DNA of 64,000 nucleotides, taken from assembly GCF_024137965.1 (NCBI RefSeq), contig NZ_CP099975.1, positions 806,001 through 870,000 on the forward strand. Reading direction: 5' to 3'. Origin of the DNA: Halomonas sp. Y3 (GTDB lineage Bacteria; Pseudomonadota; Gammaproteobacteria; Pseudomonadales; Halomonadaceae). Numbering within the stretch: position 1 is the stretch's first letter; each line of letters opens with the position of its first letter. Both the position numbers and the translations under genes were made by a program. A model generated the notes under the pieces. That model had not been told where the DNA came from and ran no database searches. It was given only the letters and a program-made list of their open reading frames with translations. Below are positions 1-9,164 of the stretch, piece by piece.

Positions 1-320
1 AGTCGGCACGCTCCCCCGAGTTGGGTTACTCGGTGACCGGGGCCATCATGCGTGGTTCGGTCCCCATTCCCAAACCGCGGATTCCCAGCGAGCCCCTGGC
101 GGGCAAGACGCCTCCGAGCGAGGCGAAACTGGGCTCGCGGCGTTTCTATCAGGACCATCACTGGGTGGAGGCCCAGCTCTACCATATGGAAGCGCTGCTA
201 CCCGGCAACGAGATCGAGGGGCCGGCGATCATCGAGTCCGATGCGACCACCTTCGTGGTGCCGGCAGGTTTTCGTACCTGGCTCGACAAGCATCGGTTGT
301 TCCATCTTCAGGAACTCTAG
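1..320 (+). CDS. acxA: Acetone carboxylase beta subunit, C-terminal fragment
   Basis: The reading frame is open from the window edge (codon phase begins at base 3), so this is the 3' end of a longer gene. The about 105 visible residues resemble the C-terminus of the HyuA-type (hydantoinase A) beta subunit, including the typical ending with a GPAIIES segment and a short tail. In the family the beta subunit takes part in ATP-dependent activation of acetone and bicarbonate to acetoacetate. Identification rests mainly on context: the alpha and gamma subunit genes follow directly. Acetophenone carboxylase or hydantoinase paralogues are alternatives, but the gamma subunit downstream favours acetone carboxylase. 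Confidence 0.85.
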   Translation, partial: SARSPELGYSVTGAIMRGSVPIPKPRIPSEPLAGKTPPSEAKLGSRRFYQDHHWVEAQLYHMEALLPGNEIEGPAIIESDATTFVVPAGFRTWLDKHRLFHLQEL

Positions 321-368
321 TCCGCCGTCACAAACCCGATAGACCCGACCCTCTTCGGAGAGATTCCC

Positions 369-2705
369 ATGTCATATGAACGCAATGAACTCCATAGCTC
401 TTCCGGCTCCTCCTCTGCCGGCATCGTCCGCGGTGGCGAGACGCTCAAGCAGCACCGTGACCGGGTACTGGCCGCGACCTATAGCAGCGGTCATTATGCC
501 GGGCTCGATACGCTTACCTTCCGGGATGAAGAGCCCATTCGTTATAACAAACTGTTCTCCCGGTTACGTGCCGGCGTGGTGGATGCCAGGGAAACCGCCA
601 AGAAAATCGCGGCCTCGCCCATCGTCGAGCAGGAGGGTGAGCTTTGTTTCACCCTCTACAATGCTGCAGGCGATGCCATCGTGACCTCCACCGGTATCAT
701 CATCCATGTGGGTACCATGGGGGCCGCCATTAAGTATATGATCGAGAATGATTGGGAGAGCAATCCGGGTATCCATGACAAGGATATCTTCTGCAATAAC
801 GACTCTTTGATCGGTAATGTGCACCCCTGTGATATCCATACCATCGTGCCCATCTTCTGGGAGGGTAAGCTGGTGGGCTGGGTCGGAGGGGTGACCCATG
901 TCATCGATACCGGCTCCGTGGGCCCGGGCTCCATGTCCACCGGTCAGGTCCAGCGTTTCGGAGACGGCTATTCAATAACCTGTCGCAAGATAGGCGCCAA
1001 CGATACCCTGTTCCGCGACTGGCTCCACGAGAGCCAGCGCATGGTCCGCACGACGCGTTACTGGATGCTCGACGAGCGTACGCGGGTGGCCGGTTGTCAC
1101 ATGATCCGAGACATGGTCGAGGAGCTGATCCGCGACGAGGGCATCGAAAGCTACTGGAAGTTCTGCTACGAGGCGGTGGAACACAGCAAGAGAGGGTTGC
1201 ATGCGCGTATCAAGGCGATGACCATTCCCGGGAAGTATCGTCAGGTCGGTTTCGTGGATGTGCCCTACAAGCATGAGGATGTGCGGGTCCCCTCCGACTT
1301 CGCCAAGGTGGACACCATCATGCACACCCCTTCGGAGATCGAGATCCGTGGGGATGGCACCTGGCGTCTGGACTTCGATGGCGCCACTCGCTGGGGCTGG
1401 CATACCTATAATGCTCATCAGGTGAGCTTCACCTCGGGCATCTGGGTCATGATGACTCAGTCCCTGATTCCCTCCGAGATGATTAACGATGGTGCCGCCT
1501 ACGGCACCGAGTTTCGGCTGCCCAAGGGCACCTGGATGAACCCGGACGATCGGCGGGTCGCATTCTCGTACGCCTGGCACTTCCTGGTCTCGAGCTGGAC
1601 TGCCCTGTGGCGGGGGTTGAGCCGCTCCTATTTCGGGCGGGGTTACCTGGAGGAGGTCAACGCCGGGAATGCCAATACCTCCAACTGGCTGCAGGGCGGT
1701 GGCTTCAACCAGTACGACGAGATTCATGCCGTCAACAGCTTCGAGTGTGCTGCCAACGGGGTCGGGGCCTCGGCCTTCGGCGATGGCATCAGCCATGCCG
1801 CCGCCATCTGGAACCCGGAAGGCGATATGGGGGATATGGAGATCTGGGAACTGGCCGAGCCGCTTGTCTACCTCGGGCGCCAGATCAAGGCCAGCTCGGG
1901 TGGCTCCGGTAAATACCGGGGCGGTAGTGGCTGGGAAAGTCTGCGCATGGTCTGGAATGCCAAGGACTGGACCATGTTCTTCATGGGCAACGGGCACATC
2001 AGCTCGGACTGGGGACTGATGGGCGGTTTCCCGGCGGCTTCCGGCTATCGCTTTTGCGCGCATGATACCGGGCTAGAGGCGCTGATCGAGGCCGGTGAGC
2101 CCATTCCACTCGGCGGGGATGTGGATCCGGGCGAGCGGGCCTATGAAAAGCTCATTCCCGAAGCCCGGGTCAAGCGCGACAAGCAGGCCATTACCACCGA
2201 GGAGATGTACAAGGACTACGACCTCTATCTCAACACCATGAAGGGGGGGCCTGGCTTCGGTGATCCGCTGGATAGAGATCCGCTGATGGTGGCGAGTGAT
2301 ATCGACGAGGGGCACATCCTGCCGCGTTTCGCCGAGAAGATCTATGGCGTGGTAGTGCGTGAGGAAGCCGAGGGTTATCGGGTGGATGTCAAAGCGACGC
2401 AGGCGTGTCGCCAGAAGGTGCGCGAGGAGCGCCTGGCGCGCGCTGTCCCGACCCGTGAGTGGATGAAGGGGGAGCGTGAGCGGATCCTGAACAAGGATGC
2501 CACGACCCAGGTACAGCAGATGTTTGCTTCGTCCTTCCAGCTGAGTCAGCGCTTCCTGGATGAGTTCCGAGCCTTCTGGGAGCTTCCCGAGAGCTGGGAG
2601 CTGCGCGAGGAGCAGCTGGGGATTCCCCACTACGGCTCCCACTACCACATGGACCTCTCGGAGCTGCCGGACGTGCGCACCGTCACCTTGGTGGACGAGG
2701 AGTAA
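369..2705 (+). CDS. acxB: Acetone carboxylase alpha subunit
   Basis: This 778-residue HyuB-family protein has the size of known acetone carboxylase alpha subunits (about 85 kDa). The Mn-site residues known for the family are visible: an HPCDIH segment near residue 152 and a THVID segment near residue 177. The enzyme is a cytoplasmic alpha2beta2gamma2 complex converting acetone plus bicarbonate to acetoacetate with ATP. The ATG has a GGAG-like ribosome site in the 48-bp gap after acxA, so the genes are probably co-transcribed. A strong hairpin follows the stop codon and precedes acxC. No frameshift or missing motif was seen. Confidence 0.95.
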   Translation: MSYERNELHSSSGSSSAGIVRGGETLKQHRDRVLAATYSSGHYAGLDTLTFRDEEPIRYNKLFSRLRAGVVDARETAKKIAASPIVEQEGELCFTLYNAAGDAIVTSTGIIIHVGTMGAAIKYMIENDWESNPGIHDKDIFCNNDSLIGNVHPCDIHTIVPIFWEGKLVGWVGGVTHVIDTGSVGPGSMSTGQVQRFGDGYSITCRKIGANDTLFRDWLHESQRMVRTTRYWMLDERTRVAGCHMIRDMVEELIRDEGIESYWKFCYEAVEHSKRGLHARIKAMTIPGKYRQVGFVDVPYKHEDVRVPSDFAKVDTIMHTPSEIEIRGDGTWRLDFDGATRWGWHTYNAHQVSFTSGIWVMMTQSLIPSEMINDGAAYGTEFRLPKGTWMNPDDRRVAFSYAWHFLVSSWTALWRGLSRSYFGRGYLEEVNAGNANTSNWLQGGGFNQYDEIHAVNSFECAANGVGASAFGDGISHAAAIWNPEGDMGDMEIWELAEPLVYLGRQIKASSGGSGKYRGGSGWESLRMVWNAKDWTMFFMGNGHISSDWGLMGGFPAASGYRFCAHDTGLEALIEAGEPIPLGGDVDPGERAYEKLIPEARVKRDKQAITTEEMYKDYDLYLNTMKGGPGFGDPLDRDPLMVASDIDEGHILPRFAEKIYGVVVREEAEGYRVDVKATQACRQKVREERLARAVPTREWMKGERERILNKDATTQVQQMFASSFQLSQRFLDEFRAFWELPESWELREEQLGIPHYGSHYHMDLSELPDVRTVTLVDEE

Positions 2706-2711
2706 CCGCCG

Positions 2712-2737
2712 CCCGGCGACTCAACCGAGTCGCCGGG
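2712..2737 (+). promoter_or_regulatory. Intra-operon stem-loop between acxB and acxC
   Basis: A perfect 11-bp stem (CCCGGCGACTC / GAGTCGCCGGG) with loop AACC follows acxB, then only a short GCTTTCC. It lies inside the acx operon, so it is more likely an mRNA processing or stability element, or a leaky terminator setting subunit ratio, than a full terminator. The function is inferred. Confidence 0.6.
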
Positions 2738-2775
2738 GCTTTCCATGAGGCACAACAACAACTGGAGTTCACACC

Positions 2776-3282
2776 ATGAGCTATGAACGCACCAAGATCG
2801 CCGACCTGATCGATGGCACCATCGATCACGACACCCTGCACAAGATGCTGTCCACCCCCAAGGACGAAGAGCGCTTCGAGACCTATCTGGAGATACTGCA
2901 GGAGCGGGTCCCCTGGGAGGATCGCATCATCCTGCCTCTCGGACCCAAGCTCTACATCGTGCAGGAGCAGGGGACGCATCGCTGGGTCATCAAGTCCCAG
3001 GCCGGACATGTCTTCTGCGACTATCGGGAGAACTGGAAACTGCACGCTGTGATCTATGTACGCGAGAGCCAGGAGCAGCTCAACGAGATCTATCCTGAGC
3101 TGATGGCCCCGTCATCGGGATGGCAAACCATTCGTGAGTACTACTGCCCGCTCAGCGGTGATCTGCTGGATGTGGAGGCGCCCACAGCCTGGTATCCCGT
3201 CATTCATGACTTCGAGCCGGATATCGAGACCTTCTACCGAGACTGGCTGGGACTGGAGGTGCCAGACAGGGCGGCCGGCTGA
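2776..3282 (+). CDS. acxC: Acetone carboxylase gamma subunit
   Basis: This 168-residue protein matches the acetone carboxylase gamma family (PF08882) in length and character. It has many aromatic residues, a YYCP segment near residue 121 followed by SGDLLDVE, and an acidic C-terminal part. In the family it is the small subunit of the acetone carboxylase complex and helps hold the active-site architecture. The start ATG at 2776 has GGAG 8-9 bases upstream. It is the last structural gene of the operon. The gene for the activator follows after a 392-bp gap. The presence of this subunit is the best evidence that the operon is for acetone rather than hydantoin metabolism. Confidence 0.93.
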   Translation: MSYERTKIADLIDGTIDHDTLHKMLSTPKDEERFETYLEILQERVPWEDRIILPLGPKLYIVQEQGTHRWVIKSQAGHVFCDYRENWKLHAVIYVRESQEQLNEIYPELMAPSSGWQTIREYYCPLSGDLLDVEAPTAWYPVIHDFEPDIETFYRDWLGLEVPDRAAG

Positions 3283-3674
3283 CACGGCCATTGCCTCGCA
3301 GTCGAGCGGCGGCCCCCCCCCCAGGGGGCTGCCGTCCGCTCTTGCGCCGATAGCAGCCCCCGTGGCTTGGCGATGAGGCGTGAGACTATGCCCGGTCGAG
3401 CAGGCTTCCGATGCAGGCTTCCGATGTAGCTGCTATAATTAGGGGGCTGTGTGCCATCTACGTCGTTCAGCGGCAACCACAATCACAAGAGCCGAAGCAG
3501 TGACCATGTCGGCCTGCCGGCAGCGATAGGATGTCGGCGCCGCTGACCCGTGAGGGCGGCGAGCGATCTCTTCTGGAGCGGGGCCCGTCGGTCTGCAGTA
3601 TGGGCGCGGTTGCGACAGGGGTCCGGTGAGATCTGCGGGTCTGCTCGGCCCGTCAGCCACGCTGGAGGAAAACT
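3283..3674 (+). other. Intergenic region acxC-acxR with hairpin and promoter signals
   Basis: The 392 bases hold no convincing gene. At 3308-3333 a 10-bp GC stem (one G-T pair) with a C-rich loop can form, without a following U-run, so any termination would be weak. At 3401-3439 a tandem repeat and an extended -10 are seen and listed separately. No sigma-54 (GG-N10-GC) promoter was convincingly recognised in front of acxR. Confidence 0.6.
3401..3439 (+). promoter_or_regulatory. Candidate acxR promoter with tandem 13-bp repeat
   Basis: Two perfect adjacent copies of CAGGCTTCCGATG lie at 3401-3413 and 3414-3426. They end 4 bases before TGCTATAAT, an extended -10 with a perfect TATAAT at 3434-3439. 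There is no good -35 hexamer at standard spacing, which fits an extended -10 promoter helped or blocked by a protein bound to the repeats. The transcript would run 235 bases to the acxR start. This is an inference from sequence only. Confidence 0.5.
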
Positions 3675-5618
3675 ATGCAGGATCGCCAGCTCTATCGTGC
3701 CTGGGAGGCCTTCCTGAACCGAGGTGAGGCTCCGCCAGGCGTTCGTGACGAGGTACTGGCTTCCTGGCGGCGTTCACTCGACAGCAAGGTTCCGGTGGAT
3801 CGCCCCCATACCCAGACCCTGAGCGAGGGGGAGTTCTTTCGCATTCGCCAGCAGAGTGGCGCCTTTCTCTCCGCCGCCCAGCCGGCGCTTCAGCTGGGGC
3901 GCCAGTTTCTCTGTGGAGCACGCTCCATGGTGATGCTCAGTAACGCTCACGGGACGGTGCTCGAGACCGTGGGTGATCTCCAGGCCATCGAGCTGGGTCA
4001 GGATATCGGCCTTTGCCGAGGTGGGCTGTGGGATGAGGGGCATATTGGGACCAATGCCATCGGTACGGCCCTGGCCAACCAACAGCCGGTCACCATCCAC
4101 GGCTTCGAGCACTTCTGCTGCGAGGTCCAGCGCTGGACCTGCGCGGCGGCTCCCGTGTTCAGCCCGCTCAGTCGGCGCATCCTCGGCGTGGTAGACCTCT
4201 CCGGCCCAGCCAGCACCTTCAGTCCCCAGGGCCTCGCCTATGTGGTGTCGGTGGCCCGGCAGATCGAAGGTGAGCTGCGCCAGCGTACCGAAGCCGATCA
4301 TCGCCGGATCATCGAGTGCTTCCTCGACGAACGTCGCCGCTGGCAGAACCGGGATGCCATCGTGGTGAGTCGGACCGGCATGGTGGTGTACGGCAGTCCG
4401 GTGGCGAAGCGCCAGCTCGAGCGAGTGGCGGGGAACCTCTTCTACGAAGACAGCATTCCCCTGCTGCGAGATACCCCGAGTGAGGAATCCCTGGAGAAGC
4501 TGACGGCACGCCTTCCCACCGCCGAAATCTGTCCGCTCTTCGACGGTGACGAGTTCTTGGGAGTGATCATCGCACCGCGTCCCACCCGGTCCGAGAGCAG
4601 GGCCCGGTCGAGTGCCGCGTTGCAGAAACTGCCGGCCGAGGGGGGCGGCATCACCCTGGGGGAGCTGGTCGGCGATAGTCCCGCCATGCAGGCGGCGCGG
4701 GAGCAGGCTACACGGCTGGCGGCGACACAGGCACCGCTCCTGATAGAAGGGGAAACCGGTGTCGGCAAGGAGCTGTTCGCCCGCGGCATCCATGCGGCCA
4801 GCGCCCAGGCGGGCCCATTCGTGCCGGTCAACTGTGGTGCGCTGCCGAGGGATCTGATCGGTGGCGAAATGTTCGGATACGTGGGGGGCGCCTTTACCGG
4901 GGCTAGTCAGGAGGGGCGGCCGGGCAAGCTGGAGGCCGCTCACGGAGGCACCCTATGCCTGGATGAGGTCAGCGAGATGCCCCTCGACCTTCAGCCCACC
5001 CTGCTGCGCATTCTCGAGGATGGGGTGGTCTACCGAATCGGCAGCCATGAGCCTCGGCATGTGGATGCCAGGCTGCTCGCCATGACCAACCGCAACCTGC
5101 CGGACGAGATCTCCGCCGGCCGTTTCCGGCAGGACCTCTATTACCGCATCGCCGCGATGCGCCTGAGGATACCGCCGCTTCGCGAGCGGGAAGACGATAT
5201 CGTCCTGCTCGCGGAGCACTTCCTGCATCGACAGGCGCGTCGGCAGGATCGGCCCACTCGGCGCCTCGACGAAGAGGCGGTGCGGGCGCTGCTGCGCTAC
5301 CCCTGGCCGGGCAATGTGCGCCAGCTGCGTAATGTGATCACCACCACGGATGCACTGGTTGATGCCCCCGTCATCTCCCTGCATGACCTGCCCGAAGAGA
5401 TCCTCGAGCCACTGCCGGCTCCCTCGGGAGGGGGCCAGGAGGTGACGGAGAATGATCTGGCCAGCCTGCAGCGTCAGGCTATCGAACAGGCCCTCTTGCA
5501 GAGTGGTGGGAATATCTCCCAGGCGGCTCGTCAGCTGGGCATTGCCCGCTCAACCCTATACTGTCGAATTCGCGAACAGCGTATTTCGGTACCAGGACGC
5601 GAGCATTTTCGTGCATGA
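3675..5618 (+). CDS. acxR: Sigma-54-dependent activator, AcoR/AcxR type
   Basis: This 647-residue protein has three parts. An N-terminal AcoR-like sensory region with a GAF-type fold (about residues 60-210) is followed by an AAA+ sigma-54 interaction domain with Walker A GETGVGKE near residue 358, the GAFTGA loop near 404 and a DEVSEMP Walker B. A Fis-type helix-turn-helix sits at the C-terminus (about residues 610-640, NISQAARQLG). The GAFTGA motif is intact, so it should be a functional sigma-54 activator. Its place directly after acxABC suggests it activates the acx operon in response to acetone or a related ketone or alcohol. In Xanthobacter the regulator acxR lies upstream, so the order differs here. 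GGAGG precedes the ATG. Confidence 0.85.
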   Translation: MQDRQLYRAWEAFLNRGEAPPGVRDEVLASWRRSLDSKVPVDRPHTQTLSEGEFFRIRQQSGAFLSAAQPALQLGRQFLCGARSMVMLSNAHGTVLETVGDLQAIELGQDIGLCRGGLWDEGHIGTNAIGTALANQQPVTIHGFEHFCCEVQRWTCAAAPVFSPLSRRILGVVDLSGPASTFSPQGLAYVVSVARQIEGELRQRTEADHRRIIECFLDERRRWQNRDAIVVSRTGMVVYGSPVAKRQLERVAGNLFYEDSIPLLRDTPSEESLEKLTARLPTAEICPLFDGDEFLGVIIAPRPTRSESRARSSAALQKLPAEGGGITLGELVGDSPAMQAAREQATRLAATQAPLLIEGETGVGKELFARGIHAASAQAGPFVPVNCGALPRDLIGGEMFGYVGGAFTGASQEGRPGKLEAAHGGTLCLDEVSEMPLDLQPTLLRILEDGVVYRIGSHEPRHVDARLLAMTNRNLPDEISAGRFRQDLYYRIAAMRLRIPPLREREDDIVLLAEHFLHRQARRQDRPTRRLDEEAVRALLRYPWPGNVRQLRNVITTTDALVDAPVISLHDLPEEILEPLPAPSGGGQEVTENDLASLQRQAIEQALLQSGGNISQAARQLGIARSTLYCRIREQRISVPGREHFRA

Positions 5619-5630
5619 TCAGGGGCGGTA

Positions 5631-7313
5631 GTGCCTAAGCGGTCGCCTGTTGGCCCCGCGCGACAAGCCGGAGTGCGGCAAGAGCGAGTTCGACGGCCTG
5701 CTGGACGACCGCGCCCCGGGCGTCTCTGCCACCCCCGCCTTCGACGTGAACGAGGACGTCAGTGTGCCCTACCTCAATCTGGCCGCCGCTGCGGTCGCCC
5801 GGTTCGGGCCTTCGAGGAGGATGCTCGCCTGCTGCAGCAGGGCGAGGTCGATCGGCGCTATCGCATCCTGAGGCCCGGCGGCGAAACGGTCTGGATATAT
5901 GATCGCGCCTGGCTGATGCGGGACTCGGATGGCCAGCCGCTGCGCCTGTTCGGTATTGCCCGGGAGGTGACGTCGGAGATGCTCGAGCGTCAGCGTCTGA
6001 ACAGCACGCTGCAGCTGCATCGGCGCTTTCTCGAGAGCGCCCTGGATCCGATCTTCGTGGTCAAGGTCGAGTCGGACGATACCTTTGTGTTTCGCTACAA
6101 CAACCCGGCTCATCGTCAGCAGACCGGCATCTCACTCGAGATGATACGCCACCAGACGCCCGATGCTCTGCTGGATAAGGCCCAGGCGGCGGCGGTCAAG
6201 GCGCACTACCGCGAGTGTGTTCAGCTTAAGCGACCCATTCAGTACGAGGAACGCCTGGCGCTGCCGGCCGGCGCGCGCGACTGGCAGACCCTGCTGGTGC
6301 CCGTGGATGACGGTGCCGGACGTATCATCGAACTGGTCGGGATGGCGCGTGATATCACACCGCTCAAGGAGGCCGAGCGGGCAAGCCGCGAGGCCTTCGA
6401 TGCGCTGGACCAGCTGGGGCAGCAGCTGCCAGGTTTCATCTACCAGTATCTGCTTTCGCCCAGCGGAGAGGGGCGGTTCCTCTACGCGAGCCGCCGCAGT
6501 ATCGCGATCTACGGGGCGACCCCCGACGAACTGGCGCGAAGCGATACGGCGGCCTTCAACGTGATTCACCCCGACGACCGGGAGAGTGTAAGGGCCGCGG
6601 TCGAGGTGTCGGCCGCCACCCTGAGTCACTGGCACTGTGAATACCGGGTGCGCCATCCTCGCGGACACGAACTCTGGGCCGAGGGGCTGGCCACGCCGGA
6701 GCGTCTCGAAGGCGGCAGCGTTCTGTGGCATGGCTATATCGCCGACGTGTCGGAGCGCAAGCGTCTGCAGCTGGAGCTCGAGGCCAGCGAGGCGCGCTTT
6801 CGGCGACTGGCAACCGTGGATATGCTGACGGGGGTGCCGAATCGGCGCTACTTTATCGACTGCCTGGAAGATGAGCTGGCGCGCATGAAGCGCCACGGTG
6901 GCAAGGCCTGCCTGGTGATGTTCGATGCCGACCACTTCAAGCGCATCAACGACACTTTTGGCCATGCTGCCGGTGACCAGGTGCTCAAGGCGCTAGTGCA
7001 TGTCGGCGAGCAGTGGCTTCGTGGCTCTGATGTGCTGGGGCGGCTGGGTGGGGAAGAGTTCGCTATCCTGATGCCCGAGACCGACTATCAGGGGGCTCTG
7101 GCGCTTTCCGAGCGCTTTCGGCGCGCCGTGGCGGATCTGCTGGTTGATGCTGGGGAGAGGGTAGTCCAGGTGACCGTCAGTCTGGGGGTCGTGGCCCTGC
7201 GGGCACAGGACTCCCCCGACAGCGCCCTGGAGCGTGCCGATCGAATGCTCTACCGCGCCAAGGCGCTCGGTCGCAACCGCACCTGTGGTGAGCGTGACAG
7301 GGCGTCCGAGTAA
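5631..7313 (+). CDS. PAS-GGDEF diguanylate cyclase with damaged 5' end
   Basis: The frame is open from GTG 5631, but the first about 55 residues are an Arg/Pro/Gly-rich out-of-frame reading of the purL-like fragment and are probably not native. Recognisable sequence begins near base 5800 in the middle of a PAS/PAC unit (RYRILRPGGETVWIYD). Further PAS/PAC units follow, then a GGDEF domain with intact GGEEF near residue 468 and an RxxD inhibitory site (RGSD) five residues before it. It should make cyclic di-GMP from two GTP if expressed. The first PAS domain appears truncated. The true translation start is uncertain. GTG 5631 lies only 12 bases after acxR. Confidence 0.75.
   Translation: MPKRSPVGPARQAGVRQERVRRPAGRPRPGRLCHPRLRRERGRQCALPQSGRRCGRPVRAFEEDARLLQQGEVDRRYRILRPGGETVWIYDRAWLMRDSDGQPLRLFGIAREVTSEMLERQRLNSTLQLHRRFLESALDPIFVVKVESDDTFVFRYNNPAHRQQTGISLEMIRHQTPDALLDKAQAAAVKAHYRECVQLKRPIQYEERLALPAGARDWQTLLVPVDDGAGRIIELVGMARDITPLKEAERASREAFDALDQLGQQLPGFIYQYLLSPSGEGRFLYASRRSIAIYGATPDELARSDTAAFNVIHPDDRESVRAAVEVSAATLSHWHCEYRVRHPRGHELWAEGLATPERLEGGSVLWHGYIADVSERKRLQLELEASEARFRRLATVDMLTGVPNRRYFIDCLEDELARMKRHGGKACLVMFDADHFKRINDTFGHAAGDQVLKALVHVGEQWLRGSDVLGRLGGEEFAILMPETDYQGALALSERFRRAVADLLVDAGERVVQVTVSLGVVALRAQDSPDSALERADRMLYRAKALGRNRTCGERDRASE
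5638..5786 (+). pseudogene. Short purL-like fragment
   Basis: Read in the frame of base 5650, about 45 codons resemble an internal piece of PurL (phosphoribosylformylglycinamidine synthase), just before its glutaminase domain: a DKPEC segment, a SEFDGLLDD segment and FDVNEDVSVPYLN. After NLA the similarity stops, and the following PVAVLREQGVN-type sequence expected in PurL is absent. The fragment occupies the place where the start of the downstream cyclase should be, in a different frame. This assignment comes from memory of the family and needs a protein search. Confidence 0.5.
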
Positions 7314-7386
7314 CGGGGCCTGTCTGAGTCGCTGTCAACTTGCTAGACTGGCCCGTTGATCCTGCGTCCCCAGAGAGGCACGCCGC

Positions 7387-8301
7387 GTGAGCGTCACCCC
7401 CGATACCGCCAGCCCCGAGCAGACCGCCGTTGCGGCCCAGCAGGCCGCGGTGCTCGGAAGACTGTTCGACGAGCCGATCACCGAGCTGCCGGAGGATCTC
7501 TATATCCCGCCGGAGGCGCTGCGGGTCTTTCTGGAGGCCTTCGAGGGGCCCCTGGACCTCCTGCTCTACCTGATCCGCCGCCAGAACCTGGATATCCTGG
7601 CCATCGACGTGGCCGCCATCACCCACCAGTACATCGAGTATGTGGAGCTGATGAAGGCCATGGAGATCGAGCTGGCCGGCGAGTACCTGCTGATGGCGGC
7701 GATGCTGGCCGAGATCAAGTCGCGGACCCTGCTGCCGCGGCCGCCTAAGGAGGGGGGCGACGATGAGGAAGAGGACCCGCGAGCCGAGCTGATCCGCCGC
7801 CTGCAGGAGTACGAGCGCCTCAAGCGCGCGGCCGAGTCCCTGGGCGAGCTGCCGCGGCTGGGGCGTGACTGGTTCCCCGCCCGGGCCGCCCTGCCGCCCC
7901 TGGAGTCCCGGGTGATCCACCCCGAGGTGGAGCTCGATGAGCTCCTCGGCGCCCTGGCCGGCATCCTACGCCGCGCCGAACTGGCCCAGTCCCACCAGAT
8001 CAGCCGCGAGGTGCTCTCGACCCGGGAGCGCATGCTGGCGATCATGGAGCGACTCACCCATGAGGGGTTCACCCCCTTCGAGGCGCTCTTCACGCTGGAG
8101 GAGGGGCGGGCGGGGGTGATCGTCACCTTCATGGCGATCCTCGAGCTCGCCAAGGAGGCGATGATCGAGATCGTGCAGAACGCCCCACTGTCGCCGATCC
8201 ACGTGCGCGCCCGGGCGCCGGTGGAGGCGGACGCGCGGGATGAGCTGGAGGTGGAAGGCGAGAGCGCCTTCGCGGACGATGACGAGGGAGGGCGGCCATG
8301 A
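7387..8301 (+). CDS. scpA: Segregation and condensation protein A (kleisin)
   Basis: This 304-residue ScpA has the family hallmark near residue 45 (FEGPLDLLLYLI). ScpA bridges SMC heads with ScpB for chromosome condensation and segregation at the nucleoid. GTG at 7387 is the chosen start; the first about 40 residues are a variable extension common in Halomonas-like proteins. The stop overlaps the scpB start by four bases (ATGA), so the two are translationally coupled, followed by rluB. This scpA-scpB-rluB order is common in gammaproteobacteria. Confidence 0.95.
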   Translation: MSVTPDTASPEQTAVAAQQAAVLGRLFDEPITELPEDLYIPPEALRVFLEAFEGPLDLLLYLIRRQNLDILAIDVAAITHQYIEYVELMKAMEIELAGEYLLMAAMLAEIKSRTLLPRPPKEGGDDEEEDPRAELIRRLQEYERLKRAAESLGELPRLGRDWFPARAALPPLESRVIHPEVELDELLGALAGILRRAELAQSHQISREVLSTRERMLAIMERLTHEGFTPFEALFTLEEGRAGVIVTFMAILELAKEAMIEIVQNAPLSPIHVRARAPVEADARDELEVEGESAFADDDEGGRP

Positions 8302-9164
8302 CCGCCATGGAGTACCCCGAGGCCCTGGACGAGATCCTCGAGGCGGCGCTGCTGGCCGCCGGCGAGCCGCTCTCCCTGGAGCGCCTGGAGGGGCTGTTCG
8401 ACGACCATGAGCGGCCGCCCAGGCGGGCCCTGCGCGAGGCCCTGGAGCGCCTCGGCATCCGCCACGAGCGCGGCGCCATGGAGCTGCTGGAGACCGCCTC
8501 GGGCTACCAGCTGCGCATTCGCCCGCGGCTCTCGCCCTGGGTCTCGCGGCTGTGGGACGAGCGCCCCCAACGCTACTCCCGGGCACTGCTCGAGACCCTG
8601 GCGCTGATCGCCTACCGTCAGCCGGTGACCCGGGGCGATATCGAGGAGGTGCGCGGCGTCACGGTGAGCGGCTCGATCATGCGCACCCTGCTGGAGCGTG
8701 GCTGGATCCGCGTGGTGGGCCATCGCGACGTGCCGGGGCGCCCGGCGGTCTATGCCACCACCCGTGGCTTCCTCGACGACTTCGGCCTGAAGACCCTGGA
8801 CGAGCTGCCGCCGATGCACGAGCTCAAGGCCTTCGAGGAGCCGGGGCTGAGGGGAGGGCTCGAGGAAGAGGGCCCGCCGCCGGCCCAGCATGACCTGCTG
8901 GCCCAGGCCGATGCGCCCCTCGACGAGGAGCGGATGGCGCCGGAGGAGGACGAGCAGAGAGATCAGGAGGCACCGGCTGTGGCCGATGCCGCCGACACGA
9001 CGGCCGGGAGGGCCGACGATGACCACGCCGGGACGGCGTCAGAGCGGTCAGGGCTGAGCTTCGCCGAACTGGAGGCTCGCCTGGCCGAACGTGCCCGGAG
9101 CCGCGTCGACGATGACGCTGCCCCGGGGGCGGAATCCACACCCGATGAGAATGATGACCGATGA
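8298..9164 (+). CDS. scpB: Segregation and condensation protein B
   Basis: Residues about 10-185 form the ScpB core of two winged-helix domains ([20 protein letters not shown] is a conserved segment). The last about 100 residues are acidic and low-complexity and probably disordered. ScpB dimerises and binds ScpA in the SMC complex. The gene overlaps scpA upstream and rluB downstream by ATGA each time, so all three are likely one coupled transcript. At 288 residues it is longer than the usual about 200 because of the tail. Confidence 0.93.
   Translation: MTAMEYPEALDEILEAALLAAGEPLSLERLEGLFDDHERPPRRALREALERLGIRHERGAMELLETASGYQLRIRPRLSPWVSRLWDERPQRYSRALLETLALIAYRQPVTRGDIEEVRGVTVSGSIMRTLLERGWIRVVGHRDVPGRPAVYATTRGFLDDFGLKTLDELPPMHELKAFEEPGLRGGLEEEGPPPAQHDLLAQADAPLDEERMAPEEDEQRDQEAPAVADAADTTAGRADDDHAGTASERSGLSFAELEARLAERARSRVDDDAAPGAESTPDENDDR

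Noticed and set aside
3283..3480. Small genes in the gap after acxC
   Set aside because: Open frames there are short, overlap on both strands and lack ribosome sites.
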